Assembly (NCBI RefSeq): GCF_018916875.1
Contig: NZ_JAHLNO010000004.1
Span: 248,001 to 312,000, forward strand
Reading direction: 5' to 3'
DNA: 64,000 bases
Source: Virgibacillus proomii
GTDB lineage: Bacteria; Bacillota; Bacilli; Bacillales; Amphibacillaceae
Position numbers and translations under genes: made by a program. The notes below the pieces were generated by a model. That model saw only the letters and a program-made list of their open reading frames with translations, did no database searches and was not told where the DNA came from. The stretch's first letter is position 1. Each line of letters starts with the position of its first letter. Of the stretch, positions 37,380 through 47,227 are shown piece after piece.

Positions 37380-38660
37380 TTGCAAGCAATGAAGCAAATA
37401 GAATCATTTTTAACGAAACGAAAAAAGTTAGGAATAAAGCCCGGATTAGAGCGAATGGAGCTATTGCTCAAGTTGCTTCAACATCCGGAGCGTCAACTAA
37501 CTGCTATTCATATTGCTGGAACGAATGGAAAAGGGTCTACCTCTGAATATATCAAGCAGGGACTCCAAGCAAACGGCTATACGGTGGGTGTTTTTACGTC
37601 ACCTAGTTTAACAGGGCTACGCGGTCATATTGTTTTTGGAAATAAGCCTATTTCTGAGAAATCCTTTTTAGCTAGTTGGGAAGAAGTTTATCCAGCTATC
37701 GAGTCACTAGATGAAAAAGGAATGCACCCAACGGAGTTTGAAATTTTGACTGCAATTGCGTTTCTCTTTTTTTCAAGACATGCAGAAATTGCAGTCATCG
37801 AAGCAGGAATGGGAGGAAGAGAGGATACAACGAATTGTCTTCATCCCATAATATCGATCATAACAACGATTGCGAAAGATCATACGGCATACCTTGGGGA
37901 TACAATCACTGATATCGCTTCCCATAAAGCTGGTATTATTAAACGAAAAACACCTGTTATTATCGGAGAATTGCCACAAGAAGCGAAGGATGTTGTGAAA
38001 GACGAAGCAGTAAGTAAACAGTCATCCATCTATCAGTTAGGCAAGCAATTCTATTTTCGTCAACTTCCTTATTCAGATAACCAACTAAACATGGAGTGGA
38101 AACTAGCTGGTGAAAAACCAATACAGCTTACATTATCCATGTGTGGAAAGCATCAATTAGCGAATGCCTCACTTGCATTGATGGCTTTACATCTTCTAAG
38201 ACAGAAAGGGTTAGCTCTGGATTTAGTTTGCGTCCAATCAGCGTTTAAAAAGGTGCAATTAGAAGGAAGGTTTGAGTTAGTTTCTCAACAACCACTGGTC
38301 ATTGTTGATGGGGCACATAATCCTGAAGGTATAAAAGCTTTTAAAGAAACGGTAGAAAGCTATTTTCCAAATCGAGAACGTCATCTATTATTTGCAGTAT
38401 TTAAAGACAAGGATATGGATAGGATGATCGGGCAATTGCAACATACATTTACATCCATTAATCTTACAACATTTGATCATCCGCGGGCAGCAAGTGTACG
38501 TGAATTACAGAAGTTTGAAGTTAAAAATAAGATTCAAGTCCATCCTTCATGGATAAAAGCAGTAAAGCGAATGAATAGTCAAGAAGCTGTTTATTTTATT
38601 ACTGGATCCATCCATTTTATATCTTTAGTTCGCGCTTATCTAAAACAGCGAAACAAATAA
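37380..38660 (+). CDS. folC: Bifunctional folylpolyglutamate synthase / dihydrofolate synthase
   Basis: The 426-residue Mur-ligase-family enzyme adds glutamate to dihydropteroate and to folates. P-loop IAGTNGKGSTSEYI (about 42-55), omega loop GVFTSPSL, GMGGREDTTN, and C-terminal VDGAHNPEG. The start is TTG 37380 with AGAGGA 11 bases before it; ATG 37389 would leave the site too far away. B. subtilis has the same valS-folC order, here interrupted by the ATP-grasp pair. Confidence 0.95.
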   Translation: MQAMKQIESFLTKRKKLGIKPGLERMELLLKLLQHPERQLTAIHIAGTNGKGSTSEYIKQGLQANGYTVGVFTSPSLTGLRGHIVFGNKPISEKSFLASWEEVYPAIESLDEKGMHPTEFEILTAIAFLFFSRHAEIAVIEAGMGGREDTTNCLHPIISIITTIAKDHTAYLGDTITDIASHKAGIIKRKTPVIIGELPQEAKDVVKDEAVSKQSSIYQLGKQFYFRQLPYSDNQLNMEWKLAGEKPIQLTLSMCGKHQLANASLALMALHLLRQKGLALDLVCVQSAFKKVQLEGRFELVSQQPLVIVDGAHNPEGIKAFKETVESYFPNRERHLLFAVFKDKDMDRMIGQLQHTFTSINLTTFDHPRAASVRELQKFEVKNKIQVHPSWIKAVKRMNSQEAVYFITGSIHFISLVRAYLKQRNK

Positions 38661-38763
38661 GATTATGTAGAAGATTTTCTTAAATTGCTGACAAGCTTCG
38701 TCTTACTTTTTAGTCCTGCTATGCTAGAGTTGAGAGGAACTCTACGAGTAGGGAGGAAAGACA

Positions 38764-39657
38764 GTGAATGAGGACAAGCGTAAAATAACTGTATGGAAGA
38801 ACGGAAAACAAGTAAAACTGTCGATGCACCAACCGAGCAGTAATGACTATGCTTCCGGAAAGAAAGAACAAGCTGCTACATTATCTGATGTGGACGAAGA
38901 ACCAATCCCAACGTATACGAGAATAACAATAGATGAGGAACCCGAGCCCCATCCCTTTTTAAAGATGTTAATAAAGTTTAAGCCTGTTATCGTTGCAGTT
39001 GTTTCTGCCTTACTTATTGGTTCATTTCTTGGTGTAATGCTATTAAAAATGTTTGTAACTATTGATAATAACGGAAATGCAAGTGAAGAAATTAACCAGG
39101 TAACGGCTATTAACAATGATGAAAAACAAACTAATGCAACTTCAACTACTATCATTGAACCGCTCCAAGCTTTTGTCATACAAGCAGGAGTATTTTCTAC
39201 CGAAGAAAATGCTAAAAGGTGGCAAGCAACATATCAAGACATTGGTTTTCCTACGGTTGTCTGGGAAAAGGATCGTCAGTATTACTTATTGTTAGCTGCT
39301 GCCCCTACAAAAAATAAAGCGACAGAGCTCAAGAATCAAGCAGCTTTGTCAAAAATGGATGTGTATGTAAAAGAATGGGAAACGGATAAAAAAGAGCTTG
39401 CTTTAACAAAGGAAGAAAGCAAATGGCTTGAGAGTTTCATAAACACGTGGGAAAAAAGTATGGAGCAACAGACATTTGATAATGATACATGGGCTTCTTT
39501 ACAAAAAACGGTTCCTGAAGGTTCAAAAAAATTCCAAGATTTATCAACTTTAATGAAGCAGTATATCAACATTAAAAATCAAGTTGATCCTTTAGAAACA
39601 GGCACGCAATTGTTAACGTTGTGGCATACACTATTTGTTTCACTGGAAGCAAAATAA
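38764..39657 (+). CDS. spoIIB: Stage II sporulation protein B-like SPOR-domain protein
   Basis: The 297-residue single-pass membrane protein has a cytosolic N-terminus (about 1-70), a TM helix (about 78-102, PVIVAVVSALLIGSFLGVMLL) and an extracytoplasmic SPOR domain (about 137-205, AFVIQAGVFSTEENAKRWQ). SPOR domains bind denuded septal peptidoglycan. SpoIIB aids septal thinning and engulfment in B. subtilis and lies between folC and maf-radC, matching this place. GTG start at 38764 behind AGGGAGGAAAG. maf is not present downstream. Confidence 0.85.
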   Translation: MNEDKRKITVWKNGKQVKLSMHQPSSNDYASGKKEQAATLSDVDEEPIPTYTRITIDEEPEPHPFLKMLIKFKPVIVAVVSALLIGSFLGVMLLKMFVTIDNNGNASEEINQVTAINNDEKQTNATSTTIIEPLQAFVIQAGVFSTEENAKRWQATYQDIGFPTVVWEKDRQYYLLLAAAPTKNKATELKNQAALSKMDVYVKEWETDKKELALTKEESKWLESFINTWEKSMEQQTFDNDTWASLQKTVPEGSKKFQDLSTLMKQYINIKNQVDPLETGTQLLTLWHTLFVSLEAK

Positions 39658-39816
39658 CTGATCTTGTTTAACGAATCATCGTCAATTCTACTTTTTCACT
39701 AAAGGATAAAGGAATTTTAAAGTTAAATTGCCCACTTATTTTATTAAAATGGCTGTTTGTCTATGATGTTTTTCCTTTGTAAGATATTAGTTATATCTGA
39801 CAAAGGAGGAGATGTA

Positions 39817-40509
39817 ATGGTGATGTCGCCAATTATGATGAAAGACGTACCAAAGCTTGACCGACCAAGAGAAAGATTATTGAACATTGGTCCAAAACAT
39901 GTGTCCAATGCTGAATTGCTTGCTATTATTTTAGTTAGTGGTACAAAGGAAGAATCTGTTATTTCACTTGCAAATCGGGTTTTGATACATTTTGAGGGAC
40001 TAAAACTATTACGTGATGCAACCATTGAAGAATTAATGACCATTAAAGGGATAGGTACAGCAAAAGGAGTCTGTATCTTAGCGGCTATTGAATTGGGTAA
40101 GCGAATGCAGAACATAGTCTCTAAGGAGCGGTATGTCATTCGTTCTCCTAAAGACGGAGCGGACTACGTAATGAAAGAAATGCGTTCATTAAAGCAAGAG
40201 CATTTTGTTGCTCTTTTTTTAAACACAAAAAACCAAATTATCCATCGGCAAACGATTTTTATTGGTAGCCTTAATTCTTCTATTGTGCACCCCAGAGAAG
40301 TTTACCGTGAAGCCATAAAGCGCTCAGCAGCCTCGATTATTGTAATCCATAATCATCCTTCTGGTGATCCAACTCCTTCCCAAGAAGACATCCATGTTAC
40401 GAGAAGATTGACCGAATCTGGTAAAATGATCGGTATTGAACTTTTGGACCATATTATTATTGGCGATCATACATTTACTTCTTTAAGAGAAAAAGGATAT
40501 ATTCAATAA
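39817..40509 (+). CDS. radC: RadC-like JAB/JAMM domain protein
   Basis: The 230-residue RadC-family protein has an N-terminal helix-hairpin-helix region (IEELMTIKGIGTAKGVCILAAIELGKR) and a C-terminal JAMM domain with metal motif HNHPSGDPTPSQED and EVYREAIKRSA. The family was once thought to act in DNA repair; its role remains unclear. ATG at 39817 behind AAAGGAGGAG; the frame is open upstream but without a site. It normally follows maf in Bacillus; here it follows spoIIB after 160 bp. Confidence 0.93.
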   Translation: MVMSPIMMKDVPKLDRPRERLLNIGPKHVSNAELLAIILVSGTKEESVISLANRVLIHFEGLKLLRDATIEELMTIKGIGTAKGVCILAAIELGKRMQNIVSKERYVIRSPKDGADYVMKEMRSLKQEHFVALFLNTKNQIIHRQTIFIGSLNSSIVHPREVYREAIKRSAASIIVIHNHPSGDPTPSQEDIHVTRRLTESGKMIGIELLDHIIIGDHTFTSLREKGYIQ

Positions 40510-40596
40510 TCTATTAAGTTTCTTGGAAACCAAATATATAAAGTCTATGCTCAAAAGAGGATGAAAAAGCTCAAAGTTGGTGAAGATTACAACATC

Positions 40597-40687
40597 ATTA
40601 GAATAACTTAGCTTATCGCCAAGTCTTTAGCGAAAGCTGTAGTTTTTCTTATACTATAAACCCTAAAATTTTATACTTTCCTATAGT
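40597..40687 (-). repeat. Family B repeat, copy B5 (minus orientation)
   Basis: The element reads on the minus strand. The terminator stem is CTTGGC-GATAA-GCTAAG: one G-C pair has become G-T, which still pairs. It lies about 90 bp downstream of radC. Confidence 0.8.
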
Positions 40688-40946
40688 ATTAAAAAAGAAT
40701 TTTTTCTTCGCTCGATGTATTCCTTTCTTTTAAAATCAGGTACTAGCACGTCCTCTACAAGAAGTTCAGATAGAAGTGGTGCAGTTTCGAGTAAAGAAAG
40801 TGTATGTCGTTAAGCACAGCTTTGAAGAAATTCGCTTGCGTTATTTTTACTGGACTTTTTGTCCATCCTTTATAAAGAAAGAAGTATCCAGATTTAAGAT
40901 AAATAAAAAACTACTATAAACACTATCTATTTTACTTTTTTTTTCG
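40688..40946. other. Gene-free stretch upstream of mreB
   Basis: It contains TTTTTTCTTCGCTCGATGTATTCC and GTACTAGCACGTCC phrases, probably decayed E/A material. No gene seen. Confidence 0.35.
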
Positions 40947-41011
40947 TATAATATTATAGACGAGTCATTGGTTAAGCGCCATTTTTCAATTAGTTATGGA
41001 AAGTGGCGCTT
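40947..41011 (+). promoter_or_regulatory. mreB leader: -10 box and long hairpin
   Basis: A perfect TATAAT (40947-40952) without a clear -35 is followed 21 bp later by an imperfect 14-bp stem AAGCGCCATTTTTC (40974-40987) / GGAAAGTGGCGCTT (40998-41011). No T-run follows, so it is not an intrinsic terminator; it lies in the 5' leader about 170 bp before mreB. Confidence 0.45.
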
Positions 41012-41179
41012 GTTGAGCTTATATTTAGAGAGTAAGCCTATCCTAAGATTGGAGTAGGGATATATAAGCATATAAGAATTGTTTTACTTTTTGTTAAGAA
41101 AACGAGATAATAAAAGTTAACTATGGAAATAACTACATAATATTCACTCACATGTATGTTACTGGAAAGGGAGATTTTT

Positions 41180-42220
41180 TTGGGATTATTTAGTTTTTCT
41201 CAGGATTTAGGTATAGATTTAGGTACAGCAAATACGCTTGTATTTGTAAAGAGCAAAGGTGTAGTTGTAAGTGAACCTTCTGTAGTGGCAAAAAATAACC
41301 GAACAGGAGAAATTGAAGCTGTTGGTAGCTCTGCACGCAATATGATTGGACGTACGCCGGGAAATATTACCGTTATTCGGCCAATGAAAGACGGGGTAAT
41401 TGCTGATTATGATACGACATCAATTATGATGAAATATTATATTAATAAGGCAATGAAAAACCGTTCGTATTTTGCTAAAAAACCAAATGTCATGGTTTGT
41501 GTACCCTCTGGAATTACCATGGTTGAAGAAAGAGCGGTTATTGATGCAACGAAACAAGCTGGAGCTAAAGAGGCTTTTCCAATTTCTGAACCTTTTGCAG
41601 CGGCTATTGGAGCTGGGCTTCCAGTTTGGGAGCCGACGGGAAGTATGATTGTAGATATTGGTGGAGGAACGACAGAAGTAGCCGTGATTTCTTTAGGAGG
41701 CGTAGTCACTAGCAGGTCGATACGAACTGCTGGAGATAATATGGATGAAGCAATTACGAACTATATTCGTAAGTATTATAATTTGATGATAGGTGAAAGA
41801 ACCGCTGAGTCCATAAAATTACAGATCGGTGTAGCTGGAGAAGTAACAACGAATGAAGAAATTGATATACGAGGTCGTGACCTTTTAACTGGCTTACCAA
41901 AAACGATTACTATTACTGCGGAAGAAATTTCTAAGGCGTTAAAGGATACGGTGGATTCCATTGTTGATGCTGTGAAGAATACTTTGGAAAAAACACCACC
42001 AGAGCTTGCTGCAGATATCATGGATCGGGGCATCGTGTTGTCTGGCGGAGGTTCTTTACTAAAAAATATAGATAACGTCATTAGTGAAGAGACAAAAATG
42101 CCCGTATTTGTGACGGAGAATCCATTAGAAAGTGTAGCGATAGGTACTGGGAAATCATTAGAATACATTCAGCATTTCCGATCCCAAGCGAATGTGTCCT
42201 CTCGCTCTACTATGGAATAA
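41180..42220 (+). CDS. mreB: Rod shape-determining protein MreB
   Basis: The 346-residue actin-like ATPase polymerises under the membrane and guides the cell-wall elongation machinery. Phosphate loops: [13 protein letters not shown] and [16 protein letters not shown]; adenosine motif [17 protein letters not shown] chose the TTG at 41180 behind AAAGGGAG, giving [14 protein letters not shown] as in other MreBs; the ATG at 41156 would add eight residues and has no site. First gene of mreBCD. Confidence 0.96.
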   Translation: MGLFSFSQDLGIDLGTANTLVFVKSKGVVVSEPSVVAKNNRTGEIEAVGSSARNMIGRTPGNITVIRPMKDGVIADYDTTSIMMKYYINKAMKNRSYFAKKPNVMVCVPSGITMVEERAVIDATKQAGAKEAFPISEPFAAAIGAGLPVWEPTGSMIVDIGGGTTEVAVISLGGVVTSRSIRTAGDNMDEAITNYIRKYYNLMIGERTAESIKLQIGVAGEVTTNEEIDIRGRDLLTGLPKTITITAEEISKALKDTVDSIVDAVKNTLEKTPPELAADIMDRGIVLSGGGSLLKNIDNVISEETKMPVFVTENPLESVAIGTGKSLEYIQHFRSQANVSSRSTME

Positions 42221-42232
42221 GTTGGTGTTCTT

Positions 42233-43117
42233 ATGTCTTTTTTACGAAAAAAGAAATTATTTATCTTTTTAATCGCCTTCATCTTAATTGTAGCGTTAAT
42301 TGGTTTTTCTTTAAGGGATCGGGAGGACCTGACAATAGTAGAGGAAATTGTCAATGACACAGTTGGTTGGGGGCAAACGATTATTCATGCTCCAATTAAT
42401 TTTGTAACAAATATCATTACTAATATAGATGACTTTAAAGATACGTATAATGAAAATCGTATATTAAAAGAAAAATTAGCTGAATATAAAGGCCTTATTT
42501 ATGAGGTTCAAGAGCTTAAAAAGGAAAATGAAGATTTGCGGAATACACTGGAGCTTACAGAGTCGGATTCGATACGGCATTATAAGCCGATTCAAGCAGC
42601 GGTTATCTCGAGGTCACCAGAACGTTGGTTAGAGCAGATAACGATTAATAAAGGGAAAGACGATGGTGTAAAAGAAAACATGGCTGTCATTACACCAGAA
42701 GGAATGGTTGGCAAGGTTCTGACGCCGTCTAAAAATACGGCTACCGTACAATTACTTACTGGGTTTGACCAATTTAATCGTATTTCTGGAATGATTTCCC
42801 GGAAAGAAAAGGAAAATAATATTTTCGGAATGATTGAAGGCTTTGATAAAGAAAGCAAGCATTTAATCTTTCGGATTATTGAAGAGTCTAAAAAAGATGT
42901 TAAAAAAGGCGAATTGGTAGTTTCATCAGGAATGGGCGGTGTCTTTCCTGCTGGGTTACCTATTGGAAAGGTGAAAGAAGTCGTTCCAGACAAATATGGA
43001 TTGACAAAAACTGCTTTAGTAGATCCATCCGCAGATATTTATGAGATCAATCATGTTATAGTTGTGGATCGTTCTCTGCAAACGGATAATATAGAAAGTG
43101 AAAAGGAGGGCGAGTAA
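42233..43117 (+). CDS. mreC: Rod shape-determining protein MreC
   Basis: The 294-residue bitopic membrane protein has an N-terminal TM (KLFIFLIAFILIVALIGFSL), a coiled coil (about 68-105, ENRILKEKLAEYKGLIYEVQEL) and a C-terminal beta-barrel-pair domain (VISRSPERWLEQITINKGKDDGV...GMGGVFPAGLPIGKV). It links MreB to the wall-synthesis enzymes. Its stop overlaps the mreD start. Confidence 0.95.
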   Translation: MSFLRKKKLFIFLIAFILIVALIGFSLRDREDLTIVEEIVNDTVGWGQTIIHAPINFVTNIITNIDDFKDTYNENRILKEKLAEYKGLIYEVQELKKENEDLRNTLELTESDSIRHYKPIQAAVISRSPERWLEQITINKGKDDGVKENMAVITPEGMVGKVLTPSKNTATVQLLTGFDQFNRISGMISRKEKENNIFGMIEGFDKESKHLIFRIIEESKKDVKKGELVVSSGMGGVFPAGLPIGKVKEVVPDKYGLTKTALVDPSADIYEINHVIVVDRSLQTDNIESEKEGE

Positions 43118-43656
43118 TGAAACGCGTATACTTGCCTCTCATCCTTTCTCTAGTTCTTGCTCTTGAAGGCGTAGCATTAGAGTTGCTGCCTAGCAATTTA
43201 TTAAGAACAGACCTATTGATCGTTCCGCATTGGGTACTTGTTATTCTGGTGTTTCTGACGATTTTTTATGATTATGATAGTACGTACTATTCAGTAATGT
43301 ATGCATTAATATTTGGCTTGTTAGTTGATATTGTTTATACGGATGTATTGGGTGTATATATGTTTTCATATGCTCTAACCATTTACGCAATTCATAGTAT
43401 GAAAAAACTTTTACACGGTAATATTTTTGTAACAGTTTTATTAGGTGCGGGTGGATTAGTACTTAGTGATATTATGATTTATCTTATTTATATGATTGTT
43501 GGATTAACAGATACTGTTTGGGTGGATTATTTATCTAGTCGTCTCCTACCAACCGTATTGTCCAACTTACTCTTTCTGCTCGTTTTATATCCAATTCTTG
43601 CTAAGAGGCTTATGAATTGGAGAAAAGAGCATATAAACAAAGACAGTATGCTATAA
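43117..43656 (+). CDS. mreD: Rod shape-determining protein MreD
   Basis: The 179-residue protein has five or six hydrophobic helices. ATG in TAATG overlap with mreC, behind AAAGGAGGGCG. The motif FGLLVDIVYTDVLGVYMFSY is typical of MreD. It completes the mreBCD unit; minCD follows after 80 bp as in B. subtilis. Confidence 0.93.
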   Translation: MKRVYLPLILSLVLALEGVALELLPSNLLRTDLLIVPHWVLVILVFLTIFYDYDSTYYSVMYALIFGLLVDIVYTDVLGVYMFSYALTIYAIHSMKKLLHGNIFVTVLLGAGGLVLSDIMIYLIYMIVGLTDTVWVDYLSSRLLPTVLSNLLFLLVLYPILAKRLMNWRKEHINKDSML

Positions 43657-43736
43657 TTAGACGGCTTTTCTAAATGGATAGAAAACAGTTCTCAATGCTA
43701 AGCCAAGTTTTCTAATGGATAAAATGAGGTGAACGT

Positions 43737-44426
43737 GTGGCACAGGAGAAGAGACAATTAATCACTATGAAAGGCACAAAAGATGGATTAACTTTATTTA
43801 TCGATGATTCCTGTTCGTTTAATCAAGCGTTGCAGGAGCTAAAATATAAAATGAATGAAAGTAAACCTACAACTACAGAACCCGTTGTGGCTGTACGAGT
43901 GAAATTGGGCTCGCGTTATCTGCGAGAAGAGCAAATATCAGAGTTAAGACAGATCATAACAAATGAAAATCGCTTCACCATTCATTCCATTGAATCTGAT
44001 GTTGTATTGCGAGAGGAAGCTCGCCAATGGCAAGCAAATAGTGAAATTAAGGCGGTCAACCGAATTGTCCGTTCTGGCCAAGTCCTTCATGTCACAGGTG
44101 ATTTATTGCTTATTGGTGATGTGAATCCAGGTGGAAAGGTAATGGCTACTGGTAATATCTACATAATGGGAAATTTGCGTGGTATTGCGCATGCAGGGGT
44201 CGACGGGGATACGCGAGCATTTATAGCAGCATCTTATATGAACCCTAGTCAGTTAAGGATTGCACATTATATAAGTCGTGCTCCAGATTATGAATCTGAT
44301 GGTGTGTATATGGAATGTGGGCTGGTTGATGAAGAGCAAGATAAGATAATTATTGATCGACTCCAGGTTCTTCCACAAAAGCGTAAAGAAATTAACAGAT
44401 TCGAAAGGAGAATGCAAAATGGGTGA
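43737..44426 (+). CDS. minC: Septum site-determining protein MinC
   Basis: The 229-residue inhibitor of FtsZ assembly. The N-terminal domain is about 1-100; the C-terminal beta-helix (about 105-210) includes IVRSGQVLHVTGDLLLIGDVNPGGKVMATGNIYIMG and a MinD-contact region near GIAHAG. GTG at 43737 behind ATGAGGTGA. Its end overlaps minD by 8 bp. Confidence 0.95.
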   Translation: MAQEKRQLITMKGTKDGLTLFIDDSCSFNQALQELKYKMNESKPTTTEPVVAVRVKLGSRYLREEQISELRQIITNENRFTIHSIESDVVLREEARQWQANSEIKAVNRIVRSGQVLHVTGDLLLIGDVNPGGKVMATGNIYIMGNLRGIAHAGVDGDTRAFIAASYMNPSQLRIAHYISRAPDYESDGVYMECGLVDEEQDKIIIDRLQVLPQKRKEINRFERRMQNG

Positions 44427-45219
44427 AGCGATCGTTATTACATCTGGAAAAGGTGGAGTTGGAAAAACAACGACTACAGCGAATATAGGTACAGCTTTGG
44501 CTTTAATGGAGAAAAAAGTATGTTTGATTGATACAGATATTGGTTTAAGAAACCTAGATGTCGTTATGGGGCTTGAGAATAGGATTATTTATGACATTGT
44601 CGATGTGATTGAAGAAAGATGTAAGCTAAAGCAGGCACTAATTAAAGATAAACGATTTGATTATTTAACATTATTACCAGCTGCTCAAACAAGCGATAAA
44701 TCTTCTGTTACAACAGATGGAATGAAACGGATTATATCGGAACTCAAACAAGAATACGATTATATTCTTATTGACTGTCCTGCAGGTATTGAACAAGGAT
44801 TTCAAAATGCGATTGCCGGCGCAGATAAAGCAATTGTTATTACAACACCAGAGAAATCTAGTGTTCGGGATGCAGACCGAATTATTGGGTTATTAGAAAA
44901 AGAGGAAGTGGTAGAACCGCCGCGTTTAATTATCAATCGTATACGGAATCATATGATGAAAAATGGAGATATGCTTGATATTGACGATGTACTGCAAATT
45001 TTATCCATTGACTTAATTGGCATTGTCATTGATGATGATGAGGTAATTAAAGCATCTAATAAAGGAGAGCCTGTAGCTTTTAAACCAAGCTCGAAAGCAT
45101 CGATTGCTTATCGTAATATTGCAAGAAGAATACTAGGGGAAACGGTGCCTTTACAAAGTTTAGATACAAATAAAGGAATGATGCAAAAGGTAAAAGAGTT
45201 TTTTGGTATACGTGCTTAA
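44419..45219 (+). CDS. minD: Septum site-determining protein MinD
   Basis: The 266-residue ParA/MinD ATPase recruits MinC to the membrane. The deviant Walker A is SGKGGVGKTTTT near the N-terminus, with DTDIGLRNLDV (switch) and DYILIDCPAGIEQGF. The C-terminal amphipathic membrane-targeting helix is KGMMQKVKEFFG. ATG at 44419 behind AAAGGAG. A terminator follows. Confidence 0.97.
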   Translation: MGEAIVITSGKGGVGKTTTTANIGTALALMEKKVCLIDTDIGLRNLDVVMGLENRIIYDIVDVIEERCKLKQALIKDKRFDYLTLLPAAQTSDKSSVTTDGMKRIISELKQEYDYILIDCPAGIEQGFQNAIAGADKAIVITTPEKSSVRDADRIIGLLEKEEVVEPPRLIINRIRNHMMKNGDMLDIDDVLQILSIDLIGIVIDDDEVIKASNKGEPVAFKPSSKASIAYRNIARRILGETVPLQSLDTNKGMMQKVKEFFGIRA

Positions 45220-45282
45220 TTTGCATGCACGTATCTGTTAGATGGTTCACAATTAATACTACTAATTCTTCCGACTGTATAG

Positions 45283-45312
45283 AAATGTAGGGGAATCCCT
45301 GCATTTTTTATT
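45283..45312 (+). terminator. Terminator of the mre-min cluster
   Basis: AAATGTAGGG paired with CCCTGCATTT, four-base loop, followed by TTTTATTTT. Copy B6 follows within 3 bp. Confidence 0.8.
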
Positions 45313-45314
45313 TT

Positions 45315-45407
45315 ACTATAGGAAAGTATAAAACTTTATGGTTTATAGTATAAGAAAAAATATAGCTTTCACCATAAAGACTTGGCGATAGGCCAAGTTT
45401 TTCTAAT
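45315..45407 (+). repeat. Family B repeat, copy B6
   Basis: A full copy with intact CTTGGC/GCCAAG and TTTTTCT. It is directly behind the minD terminator, the same placement as B3 behind the heme terminator. A D-like phrase (CCTAAGCGCTAAAGCTAACGAGC) follows at 45472. Confidence 0.85.
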
Positions 45408-45603
45408 CTAGGAAATTATATCTCCTGCCTACATGGCGAATAATTTTTTGAAAGAGGAGTGTTGTTGTCCTAGCCTAAGCGCTAAAGCTAACGAGCAAAC
45501 TTCGATATCTTCTGGTTTTTATAAAAAATGATTCTCTCATTTCTAACATATATTCTCATGCTACTTCATAGACTTGTACAAAAGCATCAGAAGGAATGTG
45601 AAG

Positions 45604-46374
45604 ATGATGAGCAAAAGAATTAAGCAGGTACGCCGATCGATTGAACAAAGAAAAAAAGTTCGTGGAATTCAAACAAACGGAATTGCGCAGCAGCAGATGT
45701 TTTCTCCTTTTGTACAAGAAGAAGAAAAGCACGGTTATTCGCCTATCTACGATGATTCAGGATCATCTAGTACGATGAAAAGTAAAGTGGTAAGTAATTT
45801 TTTATTAAAAGCAATTCTTTCTGTTCTGCTATTTTTATCTATTGCTATTCTTTGGCAAATTAATTTACCTCAGTTAGAAGAACCTAAAGCTTGGTTAACG
45901 AATGCCTTGACAGAGGAATTTCCATTTGCCAAAGTTAATGCGTGGTATCAAGAAACATTTGGAAGCCCCCTTGCACTTTTACCTGGAAGTGATTCAGCGG
46001 TCGAATCAAAAGATAAACAAGCAATGCCTGTTAATGGAAGCGTGTCTGAATCATTCCAAATGAATGGGACAGGAATAAAAATAACACCAGAGGGAAAAAC
46101 AGCTGTTACAGCATTAAAACAAGGTGTGGTAATTTTTGCAGGAAATGATCAAAAAACGAAGCAGACAATCATTGTGCAACATCCTGATGATAGTCAAACG
46201 ACGTATGGTTTTTTAAGTAATATTGATGTTCATTTGTACCAGCATGTATCTGCCAATCAAGTAATTGGTCAATTTAATCCTAGCAAAGAAAATAAATCCG
46301 TTTACTTTTCTATCGAAATGGACAACCAATATATTGATCCAGTACAGGTGATTCAAGTTGACGACGTGGAATAA
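45604..46374 (+). CDS. spoIVFA: Stage IV sporulation protein FA
   Basis: The 256-residue membrane protein holds and restrains the SpoIVFB protease in the mother cell/forespore membrane. Basic N-terminus, one TM (about 70-88, FLLKAILSVLLFLSIAIL) and a C-terminal LytM/M23-like domain (about 150-250, GVVIFAGNDQKTKQTIIVQH). The metal-binding histidines of active M23 peptidases are not complete, fitting a regulatory role. Start ATG 45604 behind AAGGA; the in-frame ATG at 45574 lacks a site. spoIVFB overlaps its end. Confidence 0.93.
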   Translation: MMSKRIKQVRRSIEQRKKVRGIQTNGIAQQQMFSPFVQEEEKHGYSPIYDDSGSSSTMKSKVVSNFLLKAILSVLLFLSIAILWQINLPQLEEPKAWLTNALTEEFPFAKVNAWYQETFGSPLALLPGSDSAVESKDKQAMPVNGSVSESFQMNGTGIKITPEGKTAVTALKQGVVIFAGNDQKTKQTIIVQHPDDSQTTYGFLSNIDVHLYQHVSANQVIGQFNPSKENKSVYFSIEMDNQYIDPVQVIQVDDVE

Positions 46375-47227
46375 TCTATTCCCAAAAATTCACTTTCATC
46401 CAATACTACTATTGTTTATTATGATTTCTTTTCTTACTGGTACATTTGTAGAGCTGTTTATTTTATTCTCTATCGTTCTGTTTCATGAACTTGGTCATTA
46501 TTTAATGGCTGTTAAGTTTAACTGGCGAATACGGAAAATAATGCTCTGGATATTTGGTGGAGTAATGGATACAGAAGAACACGGAACAAGACCAATTTAT
46601 GAAGAAATGTTAGTTATTTGTGCAGGGCCATTTCAGCATCTGATTCTTCAGTTTATCATCGTCATCGTCTCCGAAGCCCATTTATTTTCGCAGTCCATTT
46701 TGGATTTGCTTTTTTATTATAATACCGTTATCTTTTTATTTAATTTATTACCTATTTTCCCTTTAGATGGGGGGAAATTATTGCAGTTATTCATGTCAAA
46801 ATATATTCCGTACAAAAAATCCTATTATTTTACAGTTTTCTTTTCCATGGTTGTATGTCTTTTATTGATTATATTACAGCTCACAGTATTTTCATTTACA
46901 TTAAGTACCTTTTTTCTGTTTATTTTTTTGTTTATGGAAAATAGAATGGAATGGAAACGGCGAACGTATGCATTTATCCGATTTTTACTTAAACGTTATG
47001 AAAAGCGTAATAAGTTTAGAAAACGAACGAGTCAAATTCAAGTTATGGCTAGTGATTCTTTAATGGATGTATTTTCAAATTTTTACCGAGAAAGAAACCA
47101 TACGATCTATATTAAATATCCTAATCATACAACTCAAGTTTTGCATGAATCTGTATGTTTGCACCATTTTTTTTCTAAAAAGAGTTATATTCAAACAATC
47201 GGGGAGGTAGCAGATAAAATGAAGTGA
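46358..47227 (+). CDS. spoIVFB: Stage IV sporulation protein FB, pro-sigma-K processing protease
   Basis: The 289-residue S2P-type intramembrane metalloprotease. HELGH (His43, Glu44, His47) is in the second hydrophobic segment; NLLPIFPLDGGK provides the third ligand Asp. The C-terminal cytosolic region is CBS-like in B. subtilis. It starts with TTG 46358, overlapping spoIVFA by 17 bp, behind CAGGTG. It releases sigma-K late in sporulation. Confidence 0.95.
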   Translation: MTTWNNLFPKIHFHPILLLFIMISFLTGTFVELFILFSIVLFHELGHYLMAVKFNWRIRKIMLWIFGGVMDTEEHGTRPIYEEMLVICAGPFQHLILQFIIVIVSEAHLFSQSILDLLFYYNTVIFLFNLLPIFPLDGGKLLQLFMSKYIPYKKSYYFTVFFSMVVCLLLIILQLTVFSFTLSTFFLFIFLFMENRMEWKRRTYAFIRFLLKRYEKRNKFRKRTSQIQVMASDSLMDVFSNFYRERNHTIYIKYPNHTTQVLHESVCLHHFFSKKSYIQTIGEVADKMK

